64,000 nt of DNA from Sphingorhabdus lacus (GTDB taxonomy: Bacteria; Pseudomonadota; Alphaproteobacteria; Sphingomonadales; Sphingomonadaceae), in the NCBI RefSeq assembly GCF_009768975.1, contig NZ_CP035733.1, positions 1,674,001 to 1,738,000 on the forward strand, given 5' to 3'. Shown in pieces: positions 38,428 through 47,360 of this stretch. The position numbers and the translations under genes were made by a program. Below the pieces are notes generated by a model that saw nothing but the letters and a program-made list of their open reading frames with translations, had not been told where the DNA came from and searched no databases. The first letter of the stretch is position 1; each line of letters begins with the position of its first letter.

Positions 38428-40179
38428 ATGACCGAGAGTTTGATTTCGACCCTGATTTATGCCGGCATGGTTCTGGTAACGTTGATCGTTTTCGGACTGG
38501 TCATCACCCGCCTGTACAAGCGGGCGACCAAGGAAATTGCCTTTATCCGGACAGGCTTGGGCGGCGAAAAAGTGGTGATGAATGGCGGTGCGCTGGTGTT
38601 GCCCGTTCTCCATGAAACAATGCCTGTGAATATGAATACCGTCCGGTTGGCGGTCGAACGCAACAATGTCGATGCGCTCATCACGCTCGACCGGTTGCGC
38701 ATTGACGTGAAGGCGGAATTCTATGTGCGCGTTGCTCCCGATGCGCAGTCACTGGCGATGGCCGCACAGACGCTCGGCTTGCGCACCATGCAACCCGAAT
38801 TGCTGAAGGACTTGGTCGAAGGCAAATTTGTTGACGCCCTGCGCTCGGTCGCCGCTGGTATGACCATGAACGAGCTGCACGAACAGCGCGCGGATTTTGT
38901 GCAGAAGGTGCAGCAGGCCTCATCCAGCGATCTGGCCATGAACGGGCTTGAGCTTGAATCGGTCTCGCTGACCGGTTTGGACCAGACCAGCATTGAACAT
39001 TTCAACGCCAATAATGCGTTTGACGCCGAAGGTCTGACCAAACTGACCGAGCAGATCGAACTGCGCAAAAAGGCGCGTAACGACATTGAGCAGGACACCC
39101 GCGTCCAGATCGAGACCAAAAATCTCGAAGCCGACAAGCGCTCCTTTGAAATCAGCCGCGACAATGAATTTGCGCGACTTGAGCAGGAACGCGAAGTCGA
39201 AGTCCGCCGCGCGATGCAGGCTTCGGAAGTTGCCCGTGAAAAAGCACTGCGCGACCAAGAGGCGCAGGACGCCCAGATCAAATCCAAGCAGCAGATTGAT
39301 TCAGCGCAGATCGAGGCAGACCGGGCCGTGCAGGAAGCGCAGATTGCGCAGGAACAGGCTTTGGAAATCGCCCGTCAGGAGCAACAGATCGCCGTCCAGA
39401 ACAAGTCGCGCGAAGAAAGCCAGGCCCGTGCGGATGCAGACGATGCTCGAGCAAAGGCTGTTGCAGCGGAAGAACAGGTCACCACAGCCCGCGAAACAGA
39501 GATCGCCGAGCGCGGTAAGCGTATCGAACTGATCGAGGCATCAAAAGAGGCCGAACGTCAGGCGATCAGCGTGAAGGTCGAAGCCGAAGCCGAAAGAGAA
39601 GCGGCCGCGAACCGCGCCGAAGCTGTCCGCATGGCGGCCGAGGGCGAGGCGGAAGCCGAAAAGCTGCGTGCAGAAGCCGCTCGCATTCGTTTTGAAGTGG
39701 AGGCCGCCGGTCAACGTGCAATCAACGAAGCCGCCAATATCTTGTCTTCTAACCAGATATCCCTGCAGACGAAAATGGCCCTGCTCAAGGTTCTCCCCGA
39801 AGTTGTTCGCGAATCCGCAAAGCCGCTCGAAGCGATCGATTCGATCAAGATCGTACAGGTCGACGGCATCACGCAAAATGGCGGCGGACGTTCTGGCGCG
39901 TCCGGCAATGGCAGCAGCGGGAATCTCGCAACAGACGCCGTTGCAGCGGCCTTATCCTATCGGGCACAGGCACCTGTCATCGATGGCCTTATGAAAGAGC
40001 TTGGGCTTGATGGCTCATCTCTCGATAAGCTCGTTTCGGGTGGCACCGGTTATCAGGCTGCGCAAGATGACGCGATGGCCGACGAAGCGGAACTACCAAA
40101 GGCCAAGGGCCGCCGACCGGCTAAACCGAAAGTGGTGGAAGCAGAAGAGATCGACGAAGATCTGGAGGATCTGGGTTAA
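38428..40179 (+). CDS. Flotillin-like protein YqiK
   Basis: The 583-residue protein has one N-terminal membrane helix (about residues 5-25), an SPFH/band-7 domain (GGEKVVMNGGALVLPVLHE... to about residue 200), a long Glu/Ala-rich coiled coil (about 205-440; repeated QEAQIAQEQALEIARQEQQ-like heptads) and a C-terminal tail with an acidic end. This is the flotillin layout of YqiK/FloT, scaffolding membrane domains. It follows the YqiJ gene directly, with AAGGA before the ATG. Together they form a conserved two-gene unit. Confidence 0.92.
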   Translation: MTESLISTLIYAGMVLVTLIVFGLVITRLYKRATKEIAFIRTGLGGEKVVMNGGALVLPVLHETMPVNMNTVRLAVERNNVDALITLDRLRIDVKAEFYVRVAPDAQSLAMAAQTLGLRTMQPELLKDLVEGKFVDALRSVAAGMTMNELHEQRADFVQKVQQASSSDLAMNGLELESVSLTGLDQTSIEHFNANNAFDAEGLTKLTEQIELRKKARNDIEQDTRVQIETKNLEADKRSFEISRDNEFARLEQEREVEVRRAMQASEVAREKALRDQEAQDAQIKSKQQIDSAQIEADRAVQEAQIAQEQALEIARQEQQIAVQNKSREESQARADADDARAKAVAAEEQVTTARETEIAERGKRIELIEASKEAERQAISVKVEAEAEREAAANRAEAVRMAAEGEAEAEKLRAEAARIRFEVEAAGQRAINEAANILSSNQISLQTKMALLKVLPEVVRESAKPLEAIDSIKIVQVDGITQNGGGRSGASGNGSSGNLATDAVAAALSYRAQAPVIDGLMKELGLDGSSLDKLVSGGTGYQAAQDDAMADEAELPKAKGRRPAKPKVVEAEEIDEDLEDLG

Positions 40180-40187
40180 GGACCGCC

Positions 40188-40595
40188 TTACGCGGCCCGC
40201 GCACTTCCTGCGGAATCCAGTGCCATCCAGAAGATGGAGGAACTGGCCAGCCGCAGGAAATTCTGGGCCAACAGGGGATCAACTTCGGTTCCACTTGCTT
40301 CCATGACCGCGGCCATTGCGGCTTTGGGGCCGCCATCGGCTGCTGCGGTTTCGGCCAGCAGGGCAAGCTTGACGATGTGCATCGCCAGATGGTCTGCCTC
40401 ATTGGTGGCCGTGGGGGTGGCGGCGTTGTTTTGCAGGATGCGCAGCCACATATAATTGTGGACAGCATCGAGCTGGTCGATACCGATTCCCGTGGTCTGG
40501 GCTAGCTTGGATCCTATCCAGCTTGCGCGGCTTTCACGGCTGTATCCGACAGCTTTGGCGTCGGTCCGCAGGTTTTCTTGGCGTTCGTGGATCAT
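40188..40595 (-). CDS. Uncharacterised 135-residue helical protein
   Basis: The protein is soluble-looking and helical (HNYMWLRILQNN, NEADHLAMHIVKLALLAETAAADGG, LLAQNFLRLASSSIFWMALDS) with no signal peptide or membrane helix. I recognise no family. AAGGGGC seven bases before the ATG at 40595 makes the start firm. It lies behind the MipA/OmpV gene on the same strand with a 67-base gap and is convergent with the flotillin gene. Confidence 0.6.
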   Translation of the reverse strand: MIHERQENLRTDAKAVGYSRESRASWIGSKLAQTTGIGIDQLDAVHNYMWLRILQNNAATPTATNEADHLAMHIVKLALLAETAAADGGPKAAMAAVMEASGTEVDPLLAQNFLRLASSSIFWMALDSAGSARAA

Positions 40596-40662
40596 GTGCG
40601 AGCCCCTTTTTATTTGGCTGCACTATGCCCCAATCACCATTTCCAACTGGTTAAAGCCCGTT

Positions 40663-41541
40663 TCAGAATGTGTAGCTGATGCCGCCGGCCAGAAACCACT
40701 GGTCCGCATCACCGCGGATGGATGTTACGGGGGACCGTTTCGCATCACCCGTCAGCTTTGAATAGCTGACGAGGCCGAACACACCCCAGCCGCCATCGCG
40801 CGCGTCCCCGGACAGATCGACACCGCCAAGCAGGGATGCGCCGTAGCTTTTCCAGCCACCCTTGGCATCAAATGTCGGCAGGCCGCTTGCCGCGCTGCCC
40901 GCTGCATCAATGCTGAAATAGGTATCGGCGTAGTTGCCGTCGACATGTGTCGCCGACACGCTGAGGTTGGTGAAAATCGCGGTGGATAGCGGCGTGGAAT
41001 AGCTGATGTTCGGGCTGATCAAACGGCCGCGATGTGCCTTGGCGACGTCCCATTGGATATCGGTGGACAGCGACAGGCTGTCATAGGGATTGAGCACTTT
41101 GGAAAAGGACACGCCCGCCGTTGCGCCGACTTCGATGGCCACATCTTCTTTGCCCAGCGACCGGACAACGCTATCCTTGATGTTGTTATTGCGGTCGGTA
41201 CGCACCCGGAACAGCGGTCCAGCGAGGAATTTTACATTTCCTTCGGCATTGGTGTCACGCACCAGATCGACATAAAGGCCGGGACCCCGCGCACCGAAAT
41301 CAAATCCGCCGACACTGCCTTGCGCCAGAGGTGCGGGGAACAGGATATAATCATCGGAACCTTCGTAGCTGGGGCCATAGCCACCACCGATACCGATGGT
41401 CAGCCAGTCTCCGGCAAAAACGCCACGATCAGGGGCATCCGCCTTTGAACTTTCCGCCTCCTGCGCCTGCGCGAAAGCCGCCTGGCTAAGGCCAAAGGCA
41501 AAAAGGGCACAGGTCGTGGCTAGTATCTTGGAAATTGGCAT
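40663..41541 (-). CDS. MipA/OmpV family outer-membrane protein
   Basis: The 292-residue protein has a signal peptide (ending FAQAQE near residue 26) and alternating beta-strand sequence to a C-terminal phenylalanine (GGISYTF), the sorting signal of outer-membrane barrels. The motif GIGGGYGPSYEGSDDYILFPAPLA is typical of MipA/OmpV scaffolding proteins. GGGAGC before the ATG supports the start. It is in a minus-strand block behind the DUF2141 and desaturase-family genes, 78 bases after DUF2141. Confidence 0.9.
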   Translation of the reverse strand: MPISKILATTCALFAFGLSQAAFAQAQEAESSKADAPDRGVFAGDWLTIGIGGGYGPSYEGSDDYILFPAPLAQGSVGGFDFGARGPGLYVDLVRDTNAEGNVKFLAGPLFRVRTDRNNNIKDSVVRSLGKEDVAIEVGATAGVSFSKVLNPYDSLSLSTDIQWDVAKAHRGRLISPNISYSTPLSTAIFTNLSVSATHVDGNYADTYFSIDAAGSAASGLPTFDAKGGWKSYGASLLGGVDLSGDARDGGWGVFGLVSYSKLTGDAKRSPVTSIRGDADQWFLAGGISYTF

Positions 41542-41619
41542 GAAATGCTCCCGCGGTTATCAAGGCGACAAACACCCCGTCCCCTTAATTGGTTCCATGC
41601 TTATCGCATGAGACCGGCC

Positions 41620-42099
41620 TTAGAGCATATATTTCATTTTAACCCGCTGGCTGACTTCATCCGCATCCACGGCAAAGGCAGCAGCCTTGAATTTGGGCGG
41701 GCCGGTGACGACCGCAGGATTGCGCGAAAAGCCGAAGCCTTCTTTGGGCAGAAAGACCGCCATGTCCATTTTGCTATTGGCATTTTCGTCGTGGATCAGC
41801 GCGACGGCATAGGTGCCTTTGGCCAAGCCCTGAAAGCTGACATTTTCAGAATCGCGCGCCGCTACCTTGGCGCGATAGCTTTTGGGGTCTTTGCTGCAGT
41901 CGGGGAAAAATTTCGGGTTGGCGGTCACGCAGACAAGGACATTGCCCTTCATGCTGCGCAGGCCATGCACATTCACATCCAATGTGGAGGTCGTTGCGGT
42001 GGCGTTAAGCGCTGTTCCGGCGAGAAGGGCTGCTGCCCCAATCCCCAAGACCGAGATCGGTGCCGCACATTTTGTCCCAAAACCTAAAGTAAAGCCCAT
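41620..42099 (-). CDS. DUF2141 domain secreted protein, overlapping the upstream gene
   Basis: The 159-residue protein has a signal peptide (ISVLGIGAAALLAGTALNA-TA) and a DUF2141 domain (LDVNVHGLRSMKGNVLVCVTANPKFFPDC, then GLAKGTYAVALIHDENANSKMDMAVFLPKEGFGFSRNP). The DENANSKMD stretch recalls a calcium-binding loop. The best start, ATG 42099 with GGGGGAACT upstream, lies 95 bases inside the preceding sterol-desaturase-family gene, in another frame. Periplasmic location is inferred; function unknown. Confidence 0.82.
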   Translation of the reverse strand: MGFTLGFGTKCAAPISVLGIGAAALLAGTALNATATTSTLDVNVHGLRSMKGNVLVCVTANPKFFPDCSKDPKSYRAKVAARDSENVSFQGLAKGTYAVALIHDENANSKMDMAVFLPKEGFGFSRNPAVVTGPPKFKAAAFAVDADEVSQRVKMKYML

Positions 42100-42754
42100 A
42101 GTTCCCCCGATACGCATCGTGATGTTTCTGGTGATGCGTTGCTGTTATCAGCCAATTCCCTAATTTCCCGTTAACCATGAATCGGGGAAACAATTCCCAC
42201 CCCATATGGTTGGTTACACCCATAACCGTCATCACTGAGAGCACAACGCCAATTGCGCCAACATGAATGGGAATGATGAACACCAGAATAGGGATAACAA
42301 GCGCGCCGGTCAGCGCCTCCCACGGGTGGAAGGACATCGCCGCCCACGCGGTCGGCGGGCGGCTTTCATGGTGGACAGCATGCGCCTTTTTAAACCACCA
42401 TGGGCGGTGCATCAGCCGGTGGGTCCAATAGAACCAGGTATCATGCGCAAACAGATAGAGAAATATCGACACAGGCACATACCAGAGCGGATAGTCCGCC
42501 CAATTGCGGTAGATCAGCGTCCAACCCTGGCTGTCCCAGCCCCATGCCACAATGCCGGCTGGAATGCCGTAAATGGCGGCGCTCGCAAGGCTCCAGCCGA
42601 TTTCGCGGCGCATCTGGGGTTCCAGCCCTGCGTATAGTTTCGGATATCTGACCCGCGTTGCCCACGCAAAGGCCCCGCTGACCAGAAGATAGCGAACGCC
42701 CACGATCAGGGTCATCGCCAGCGCGGAAAGCAATATGGGGAGGCTATATTCCAT
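42005..42754 (-). CDS. Sterol desaturase/fatty acid hydroxylase family membrane protein
   Basis: The 249-residue protein has four or five membrane helices and the eight-histidine diiron pattern of the family: HDTWFYWTHRLMH, HAVHHESRPP and HHQKHHD. Such enzymes hydroxylate or desaturate lipids and, in some branches, carotenoid rings. A carotenoid role is possible because crtY-crtI-crtB lie 2 kb away, but the gene is too long and not similar enough for me to call it crtZ. Its last 95 bases, encoding the conserved FWDKMCGTDLGL, overlap the start of the DUF2141 gene. Confidence 0.85.
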   Translation of the reverse strand: MEYSLPILLSALAMTLIVGVRYLLVSGAFAWATRVRYPKLYAGLEPQMRREIGWSLASAAIYGIPAGIVAWGWDSQGWTLIYRNWADYPLWYVPVSIFLYLFAHDTWFYWTHRLMHRPWWFKKAHAVHHESRPPTAWAAMSFHPWEALTGALVIPILVFIIPIHVGAIGVVLSVMTVMGVTNHMGWELFPRFMVNGKLGNWLITATHHQKHHDAYRGNYGLYFRFWDKMCGTDLGLGDWGSSPSRRNSA

Positions 42755-42774
42755 AGCCCCCTTTACTCCGGCAC

Positions 42775-43836
42775 TTAGCGACTTAGCAAATTCTGAGTTT
42801 TGAATTTGTCCTTGCCCGAAATGCTGATGACATCGCCATCATGCATGACCTTGATTGGCCCTGCAAAATGCTCCGACGCCGTGCCGGTCAATGCAAATTC
42901 CAGCGGCTTGGGCACGGACGGCACGATATGCGTGAAGGCGAGCATACCGACGCCCGCAGTTTTTGCGACATCGGCGGCCTGTTCGGGGCTGATATGATAA
43001 TTCTGGATATCGCTGAAGATTTTGGCCCTGTTCGCGTTACCGGCCTTGCGCGCGCTATTCTCCAAAATCTTGACCATACGCGGCGACAGGAGTTCGCTGA
43101 CATACAGGTCCGACCCCTTGGCGGCCGCGGCAAGTGCCGGGGTGAACGCGGTATCGCCGCTGATCGTGACGCTGCGACCTTTCCAGTCGACGCGATAGCC
43201 GAAGGCGGGTTTGATCGGGTCATGGTCCACGGCAAAGGCAGTAATCCGGACGCCGCCGTTATCGTAAACGGGTCCCGGCGCAATGGCTTTGCCTGCCATG
43301 CCAAAGCCTTCAGGCTTCACCACATCGGCGCCATGATGCGCGATGCGGTACGTGGAATCGATGCGGTAGACGGCGTTATAGCCCTCCGTAATCTCCAGCA
43401 CCCCTTCGGGTCCGGATACCGCAAGCGGCGTCGCGGCGCTGCTTCCTGCCCAGCGTTGCAGGGTGAAGGGACCTAAGCCTTCGAAATGGTCGCTGTGCAA
43501 ATGGGTCAGCCAGACGCCCTGGATCTTGTCGAGAGGCATGCCCATCAGCGACAAGGTTTCGCCCGAACCTTCGCCCATGTCGAATATGAAAATCCGTCCG
43601 TCGGCGATGACGGCCGTACAGGCCGCGGCGCGGTCGCGGCTCGGAAGCGGAGAGCCTGTTCCGCAGAAGGCGACGTGCAGTTGGTCCTTCGGCAAATCCG
43701 CCAGCACATTACGCGCCATGGCGGCATCGGCACCGCGATTGAGAAGGTTCATGGCGATGGTGTCGCGCTTCACATAGCCGACCGCACCCACCAACGCTGC
43801 CACCCCGAGCAGCGCCCAAAGCCAATTCTTACGCAT
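42775..43836 (-). CDS. Exported MBL-fold metallo-hydrolase
   Basis: The 353-residue protein begins with a signal anchor (residues 5-22) and contains the metallo-beta-lactamase metal motif HLHSDHFEGL (His112, His114, Asp116, His117) and downstream ligands (SGDTAF; FTHIVP). The sequence FCGTGSPLPSRDRAAACTAV resembles the RNase Z/arylsulfatase-like branch of the fold; a hydrolase in the periplasm is likely. GGAGGGGAT before the ATG supports the start. It is the first gene of the minus-strand block with the desaturase-family, DUF2141 and MipA genes. Confidence 0.85.
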   Translation of the reverse strand: MRKNWLWALLGVAALVGAVGYVKRDTIAMNLLNRGADAAMARNVLADLPKDQLHVAFCGTGSPLPSRDRAAACTAVIADGRIFIFDMGEGSGETLSLMGMPLDKIQGVWLTHLHSDHFEGLGPFTLQRWAGSSAATPLAVSGPEGVLEITEGYNAVYRIDSTYRIAHHGADVVKPEGFGMAGKAIAPGPVYDNGGVRITAFAVDHDPIKPAFGYRVDWKGRSVTISGDTAFTPALAAAAKGSDLYVSELLSPRMVKILENSARKAGNANRAKIFSDIQNYHISPEQAADVAKTAGVGMLAFTHIVPSVPKPLEFALTGTASEHFAGPIKVMHDGDVISISGKDKFKTQNLLSR

Positions 43837-43859
43837 ATCCCCTCCTTAGGAAAATTATC

Positions 43860-44609
43860 TCATCCCTGCATTTTTGCCAGCTTACGCTCAATAGCACCGG
43901 AAAGCATATGGAAAGCTTCACCGGCGGGGGATCGGTGCGCAAAAAGACCTACAGGCGCACGGTGCAGCGCCATTTGCTCGACCGCGCTGGCCATGGGAAC
44001 ACGCGGCCAGTCGGGGTCGGAAGACAGCGCCGTTCCATGCAGGTTCCGTCTGCGGTCGACCATCGAAAAGACCGGCAGCAGCGGCGCATGGCCCTTATGA
44101 TGCGCGTGCAGATGCGCGACAACCTCGTCCAGTGCCCGCCGCGACAGGGGTGACGGAATAACGGGCACCAAGATGATATCGGCGGCCCGCATCATCTGTT
44201 CACTGGTTTCGGTGAGGCCGGGCGGGCAATCGAGAAAAATGCGGTCATATTTGCCGCTGATCGCCTCGACAATCTTGGCCAGCCGCTTTTTCTTTCCCAG
44301 CGCATGGAAGAAACTGTCCAGTCCCCGCAACGAAATATCGGCCGGTAACAGGTCGAGCCCTTTGATCTGGGTCGGTACAATCAGTTCGCCCGGCTCGATA
44401 TCGCGCTCAAAGACCGAGCGGGCCTTCGCCTTTTTCTCAGGTTCGTGGCGCAAGAGAAAGCTTGCCGCCGACTGGGGATCCAAATCCCACAGCAGGGTTT
44501 TCCGCCCGCGACGCAGCGCCGCTTCCGCAGCAAGATTGACCGCCAGCGTGGTTTTCCCAACGCCGCCCTTCAGGCTGTAAATCGCAATCACTTTTGCTTT
44601 ATGCGTCAT
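43860..44609 (-). CDS. ParA-family ATPase
   Basis: The 249-residue protein has the deviant Walker A motif KGGVGKTT (residues 14-21), Walker A' YDRIFLDCPPGLTETSE and a MinD/ParA/Soj fold throughout. It lacks an N-terminal HTH and has no ParB partner nearby, so it is not a plain chromosome or plasmid partition pair; such lone ParAs position diverse cargo. AAGGAG just before the ATG supports the start. It is divergent from crtY with a 106-base gap. Confidence 0.9.
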   Translation of the reverse strand: MTHKAKVIAIYSLKGGVGKTTLAVNLAAEAALRRGRKTLLWDLDPQSAASFLLRHEPEKKAKARSVFERDIEPGELIVPTQIKGLDLLPADISLRGLDSFFHALGKKKRLAKIVEAISGKYDRIFLDCPPGLTETSEQMMRAADIILVPVIPSPLSRRALDEVVAHLHAHHKGHAPLLPVFSMVDRRRNLHGTALSSDPDWPRVPMASAVEQMALHRAPVGLFAHRSPAGEAFHMLSGAIERKLAKMQG

Positions 44610-44715
44610 AGCTCCTTGCTCTCTCCCCCCAGGATCAATGTCAACAGCGCAGAAAGCTGTGTATTTCCTTGGGACAACCCTTCCCCTTGTAAAACGGCTG
44701 CGCTAGGGCCGGGGG

Positions 44716-45882
44716 GTGAACCGAGAAAATATAAAATGTGATTTTGCGATAGTCGGCGGCGGTCTTGCCGGTGGACTGATTGCGCTTGCGCTTGCCAAAA
44801 TGCGGCCCGAATTGAAAATCGTGCTCATCGAACAGGGCGACAGCTTTGGTGGCAACCATATCTGGAGCTATTTTGCGAGCGACATCTTGCCCGAACATCG
44901 CTGGCTGACGGCACCGCTCGTCACCTATGGCTGGTCCGGATATGAAGTGCGTTTCCCCGCGCATAGCCGGTCGCTAGACAATATTTATTACACCATTGAG
45001 TCGGAGCGGCTCGACTGGGTTTTGCGGAACAGCCTGCCTGCCTCGGCGCTGATGTTGGGCCGCGAAGTGAAGGCCGTATCGCCCCGTCTGGTCGTGCTCG
45101 ACGGGGCGCAGCGGATCAACGCCGGTGGTGTCATCGACGTGCGTGGTGCGGGCGATCTCAACCATCTGGATTGCGGATGGCAGAAATTTACTGGGCAGCT
45201 GATGCAGCTGTCCGAACCGCATAATCTGACCAAGCCGATCGTCATGGACGCCACGGTGGAACAGTTTGACGGCTACCGCTTCGTCTATGTCCTGCCCTTT
45301 GGCATGGACAAGATATTTGTCGAAGACACCTATTATAGCGACACGCCCGCCCACGATCCCCGCCGCTACCGGCAACGGATTGCCGAATATGCCGATACCA
45401 AGGGCTGGAAGGTCGAGCGCGTGGTGCGCGAAGAAAATGGTGTCTTGCCCGTCGTGATGGGCGGCGACCTTGAAAATTATTGGGCAAGCGGCAGCGGGCG
45501 GACCGCCAAGGCCGGCGCGCGTGGGGCATTTTTCCAGGCCGTGACCAGCTATTCCCTGCCCGACGCCGTGCGCAATGCCATCTTCATTGCCGAACAGCCG
45601 GACCTGGACGGCGACAAGCTGAACATGGTGATGCGCCAGCGCGCGCAGGAGCATTGGCAGAATGGGAAATTCTACCGCATGTTGAACCGCATGCTGTTCC
45701 GCGGTGCCGATGTTTCCGATCGCTATAAAATTCTGGAGCGCTTCTACAGGTTAAAGCCCGGATTGATCGAACGCTTCTATGCGGGAAAGACGAGCCCCGG
45801 TGACAAGGCGCGCATATTGTCTGGCAAGCCGCCCATTCCCATCGGGAAAGCCATCACCGCGATCCGGAGCAAAAAGAAATGA
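44716..45882 (+). CDS. crtY: Lycopene beta-cyclase
   Basis: CrtY closes both ends of lycopene to give beta-carotene in the membrane. The 388-residue flavoprotein starts at GTG 44716 (CDFAIVGGGLAGGLIALAL, the NAD(P)/FAD-binding loop near residues 12-20) and carries the family blocks LIEQGDSFGGNHIWSYF, DARG-like DVRGAG, VLPFGMDKIFVEDTYYSD and YADTKGW. It is the first gene of the carotenoid operon; crtI overlaps its end by 4 bases. The promoter must lie in the 106 bases shared with the divergent parA-like gene. Confidence 0.94.
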   Translation: MNRENIKCDFAIVGGGLAGGLIALALAKMRPELKIVLIEQGDSFGGNHIWSYFASDILPEHRWLTAPLVTYGWSGYEVRFPAHSRSLDNIYYTIESERLDWVLRNSLPASALMLGREVKAVSPRLVVLDGAQRINAGGVIDVRGAGDLNHLDCGWQKFTGQLMQLSEPHNLTKPIVMDATVEQFDGYRFVYVLPFGMDKIFVEDTYYSDTPAHDPRRYRQRIAEYADTKGWKVERVVREENGVLPVVMGGDLENYWASGSGRTAKAGARGAFFQAVTSYSLPDAVRNAIFIAEQPDLDGDKLNMVMRQRAQEHWQNGKFYRMLNRMLFRGADVSDRYKILERFYRLKPGLIERFYAGKTSPGDKARILSGKPPIPIGKAITAIRSKKK

Positions 45883-47360
45883 AAACCGCAGCAATCATAG
45901 GTGCCGGATTTGGGGGACTTGCGCTCGCCATCCGTTTGCAGTCCGCTGGCGTCGCCACCACCATAATCGAAGCCCGGGACAAGCCCGGCGGCCGCGGCTA
46001 TTATTGGGAAAAAGACGGCTTTACCTTTGATGGCGGACCCACTGTCATTACCGACCCGCCCTGCCTAGAAGAATTATGGGCCTTGTCCGGCCACAAGATG
46101 GCGGACGACATTGAATTGATGCCGGTCTTCCCCTTCTACCGGCTGAACTGGTCCGACGGCACCAATTTCGATTATTCCAACGACGCCCCGGGGTTGAAGG
46201 CCGAGATCGAGAAACTGAACCCGGATGATGTCGAAGGATATCGCAAGTTCCTCGAATATTCGAAGGGCGTTTACAAGGAAGGCTATCAAAAGCTCGGCAC
46301 GGTTGCCTTTCTCGATTTCGCATCGATGATCAAAGCCGCCCCTGCGCTGATGAAATATCAGGCATGGCGGTCGGTCTATTCCATTGTCTCGTCCTATGTG
46401 AAGGACGAAAAGCTGCGCGAGGCATTGTCCTTTCATACGCTTTTGGTCGGCGGCAACCCCATGTCGACCAGCGCGATTTACGCCCTGATCCACACGATTG
46501 AAAAGGATGGCGGCGTCTGGTTCGCCAAGGGCGGGACCAATAGACTGGTCGCCGCCATGGTCACGCATTTCGAACGTCTGGGCGGCACGCTGCGCCTTGC
46601 CGATCCGGTTGAAGAGATCGAAACGCGCGGTGACAAGGTGACCGGCGTGCGGACCAAATCGGGTTGGCGGATGGATTGCGACATGCTCGCGTCCAATGGC
46701 GACTTGATGCACACCTACAAGGATCTGCTGACAAGCAACAAGCGCGGCGAGCGGGCAGCAAAATCGCTGAACCGCAAAAGCTGGTCACCTTCGCTGTTCG
46801 TGCTCCATCTCGGCATCAAAGGCACATGGCCCGGAATTCCGCACCATATGATCCTCTTCGGTCCACGTTACAAAGGGCTGCTGGACGACATTTATAAAAA
46901 CGGTGTCTTGCCTAAGGACTTCTCGCTCTATCTGCACCATCCAACGGTTACGGACCCGAGCCTTGCACCCGAAGGTTGCTCGACCTTTTACGTCCTTGCC
47001 CCTGTCGCCCATATGGGCAAAGCGCCACTCGATTGGGATGGCGATGTTGGCGAGGCCATGACCGAACGGATTCTGGACGAGCTGGAGCGCCGCTTGATCC
47101 CCGACATTCGCTCGCGGATCATGACCCAGTTCCATTATACGCCCGCCGATTTCGGGCGTGACCTGTCTGCGCATCTGGGCAGCGCCTTCAGTCTGGAGCC
47201 TGTGCTGTGGCAATCGGCCTATATGCGCGCGCATAACCGCGATGATGCCATTTCCAACCTGTACTTTGTGGGCGCAGGCACGCATCCGGGTGCCGGAATT
47301 CCGGGCGTTGTAGGCAGTGCCAAGGCAACGTCGGAGCTGATGTTGGAGGAATTGAAGTAG
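45879..47360 (+). CDS. crtI: Phytoene desaturase (lycopene-forming type)
   Basis: The 493-residue FAD enzyme turns phytoene into lycopene. The N-terminus has the dinucleotide-binding AIIGAGFGGLALAIRLQSAG and DKPGGRGYYWEKDGFTFDGG, and the C-terminus has the bacterial-type CrtI signature GAGTHPGAGIPGVVGSAK. It overlaps crtY by 4 bases (ATGA) and the LOG gene by 1 base, so translation is coupled throughout the operon. Confidence 0.96.
   Translation: MKTAAIIGAGFGGLALAIRLQSAGVATTIIEARDKPGGRGYYWEKDGFTFDGGPTVITDPPCLEELWALSGHKMADDIELMPVFPFYRLNWSDGTNFDYSNDAPGLKAEIEKLNPDDVEGYRKFLEYSKGVYKEGYQKLGTVAFLDFASMIKAAPALMKYQAWRSVYSIVSSYVKDEKLREALSFHTLLVGGNPMSTSAIYALIHTIEKDGGVWFAKGGTNRLVAAMVTHFERLGGTLRLADPVEEIETRGDKVTGVRTKSGWRMDCDMLASNGDLMHTYKDLLTSNKRGERAAKSLNRKSWSPSLFVLHLGIKGTWPGIPHHMILFGPRYKGLLDDIYKNGVLPKDFSLYLHHPTVTDPSLAPEGCSTFYVLAPVAHMGKAPLDWDGDVGEAMTERILDELERRLIPDIRSRIMTQFHYTPADFGRDLSAHLGSAFSLEPVLWQSAYMRAHNRDDAISNLYFVGAGTHPGAGIPGVVGSAKATSELMLEELK

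Noticed and set aside
42005-42754. Calling the desaturase-family protein CrtZ (beta-carotene hydroxylase)
   Set aside because: CrtZ is about 160-175 residues with a different histidine spacing; proximity to the crt genes alone does not justify the name.
43860-44609. Plasmid or chromosome partition locus
   Set aside because: No parB or parS-like repeats adjacent to the ParA-like gene, so an origin region is not supported.
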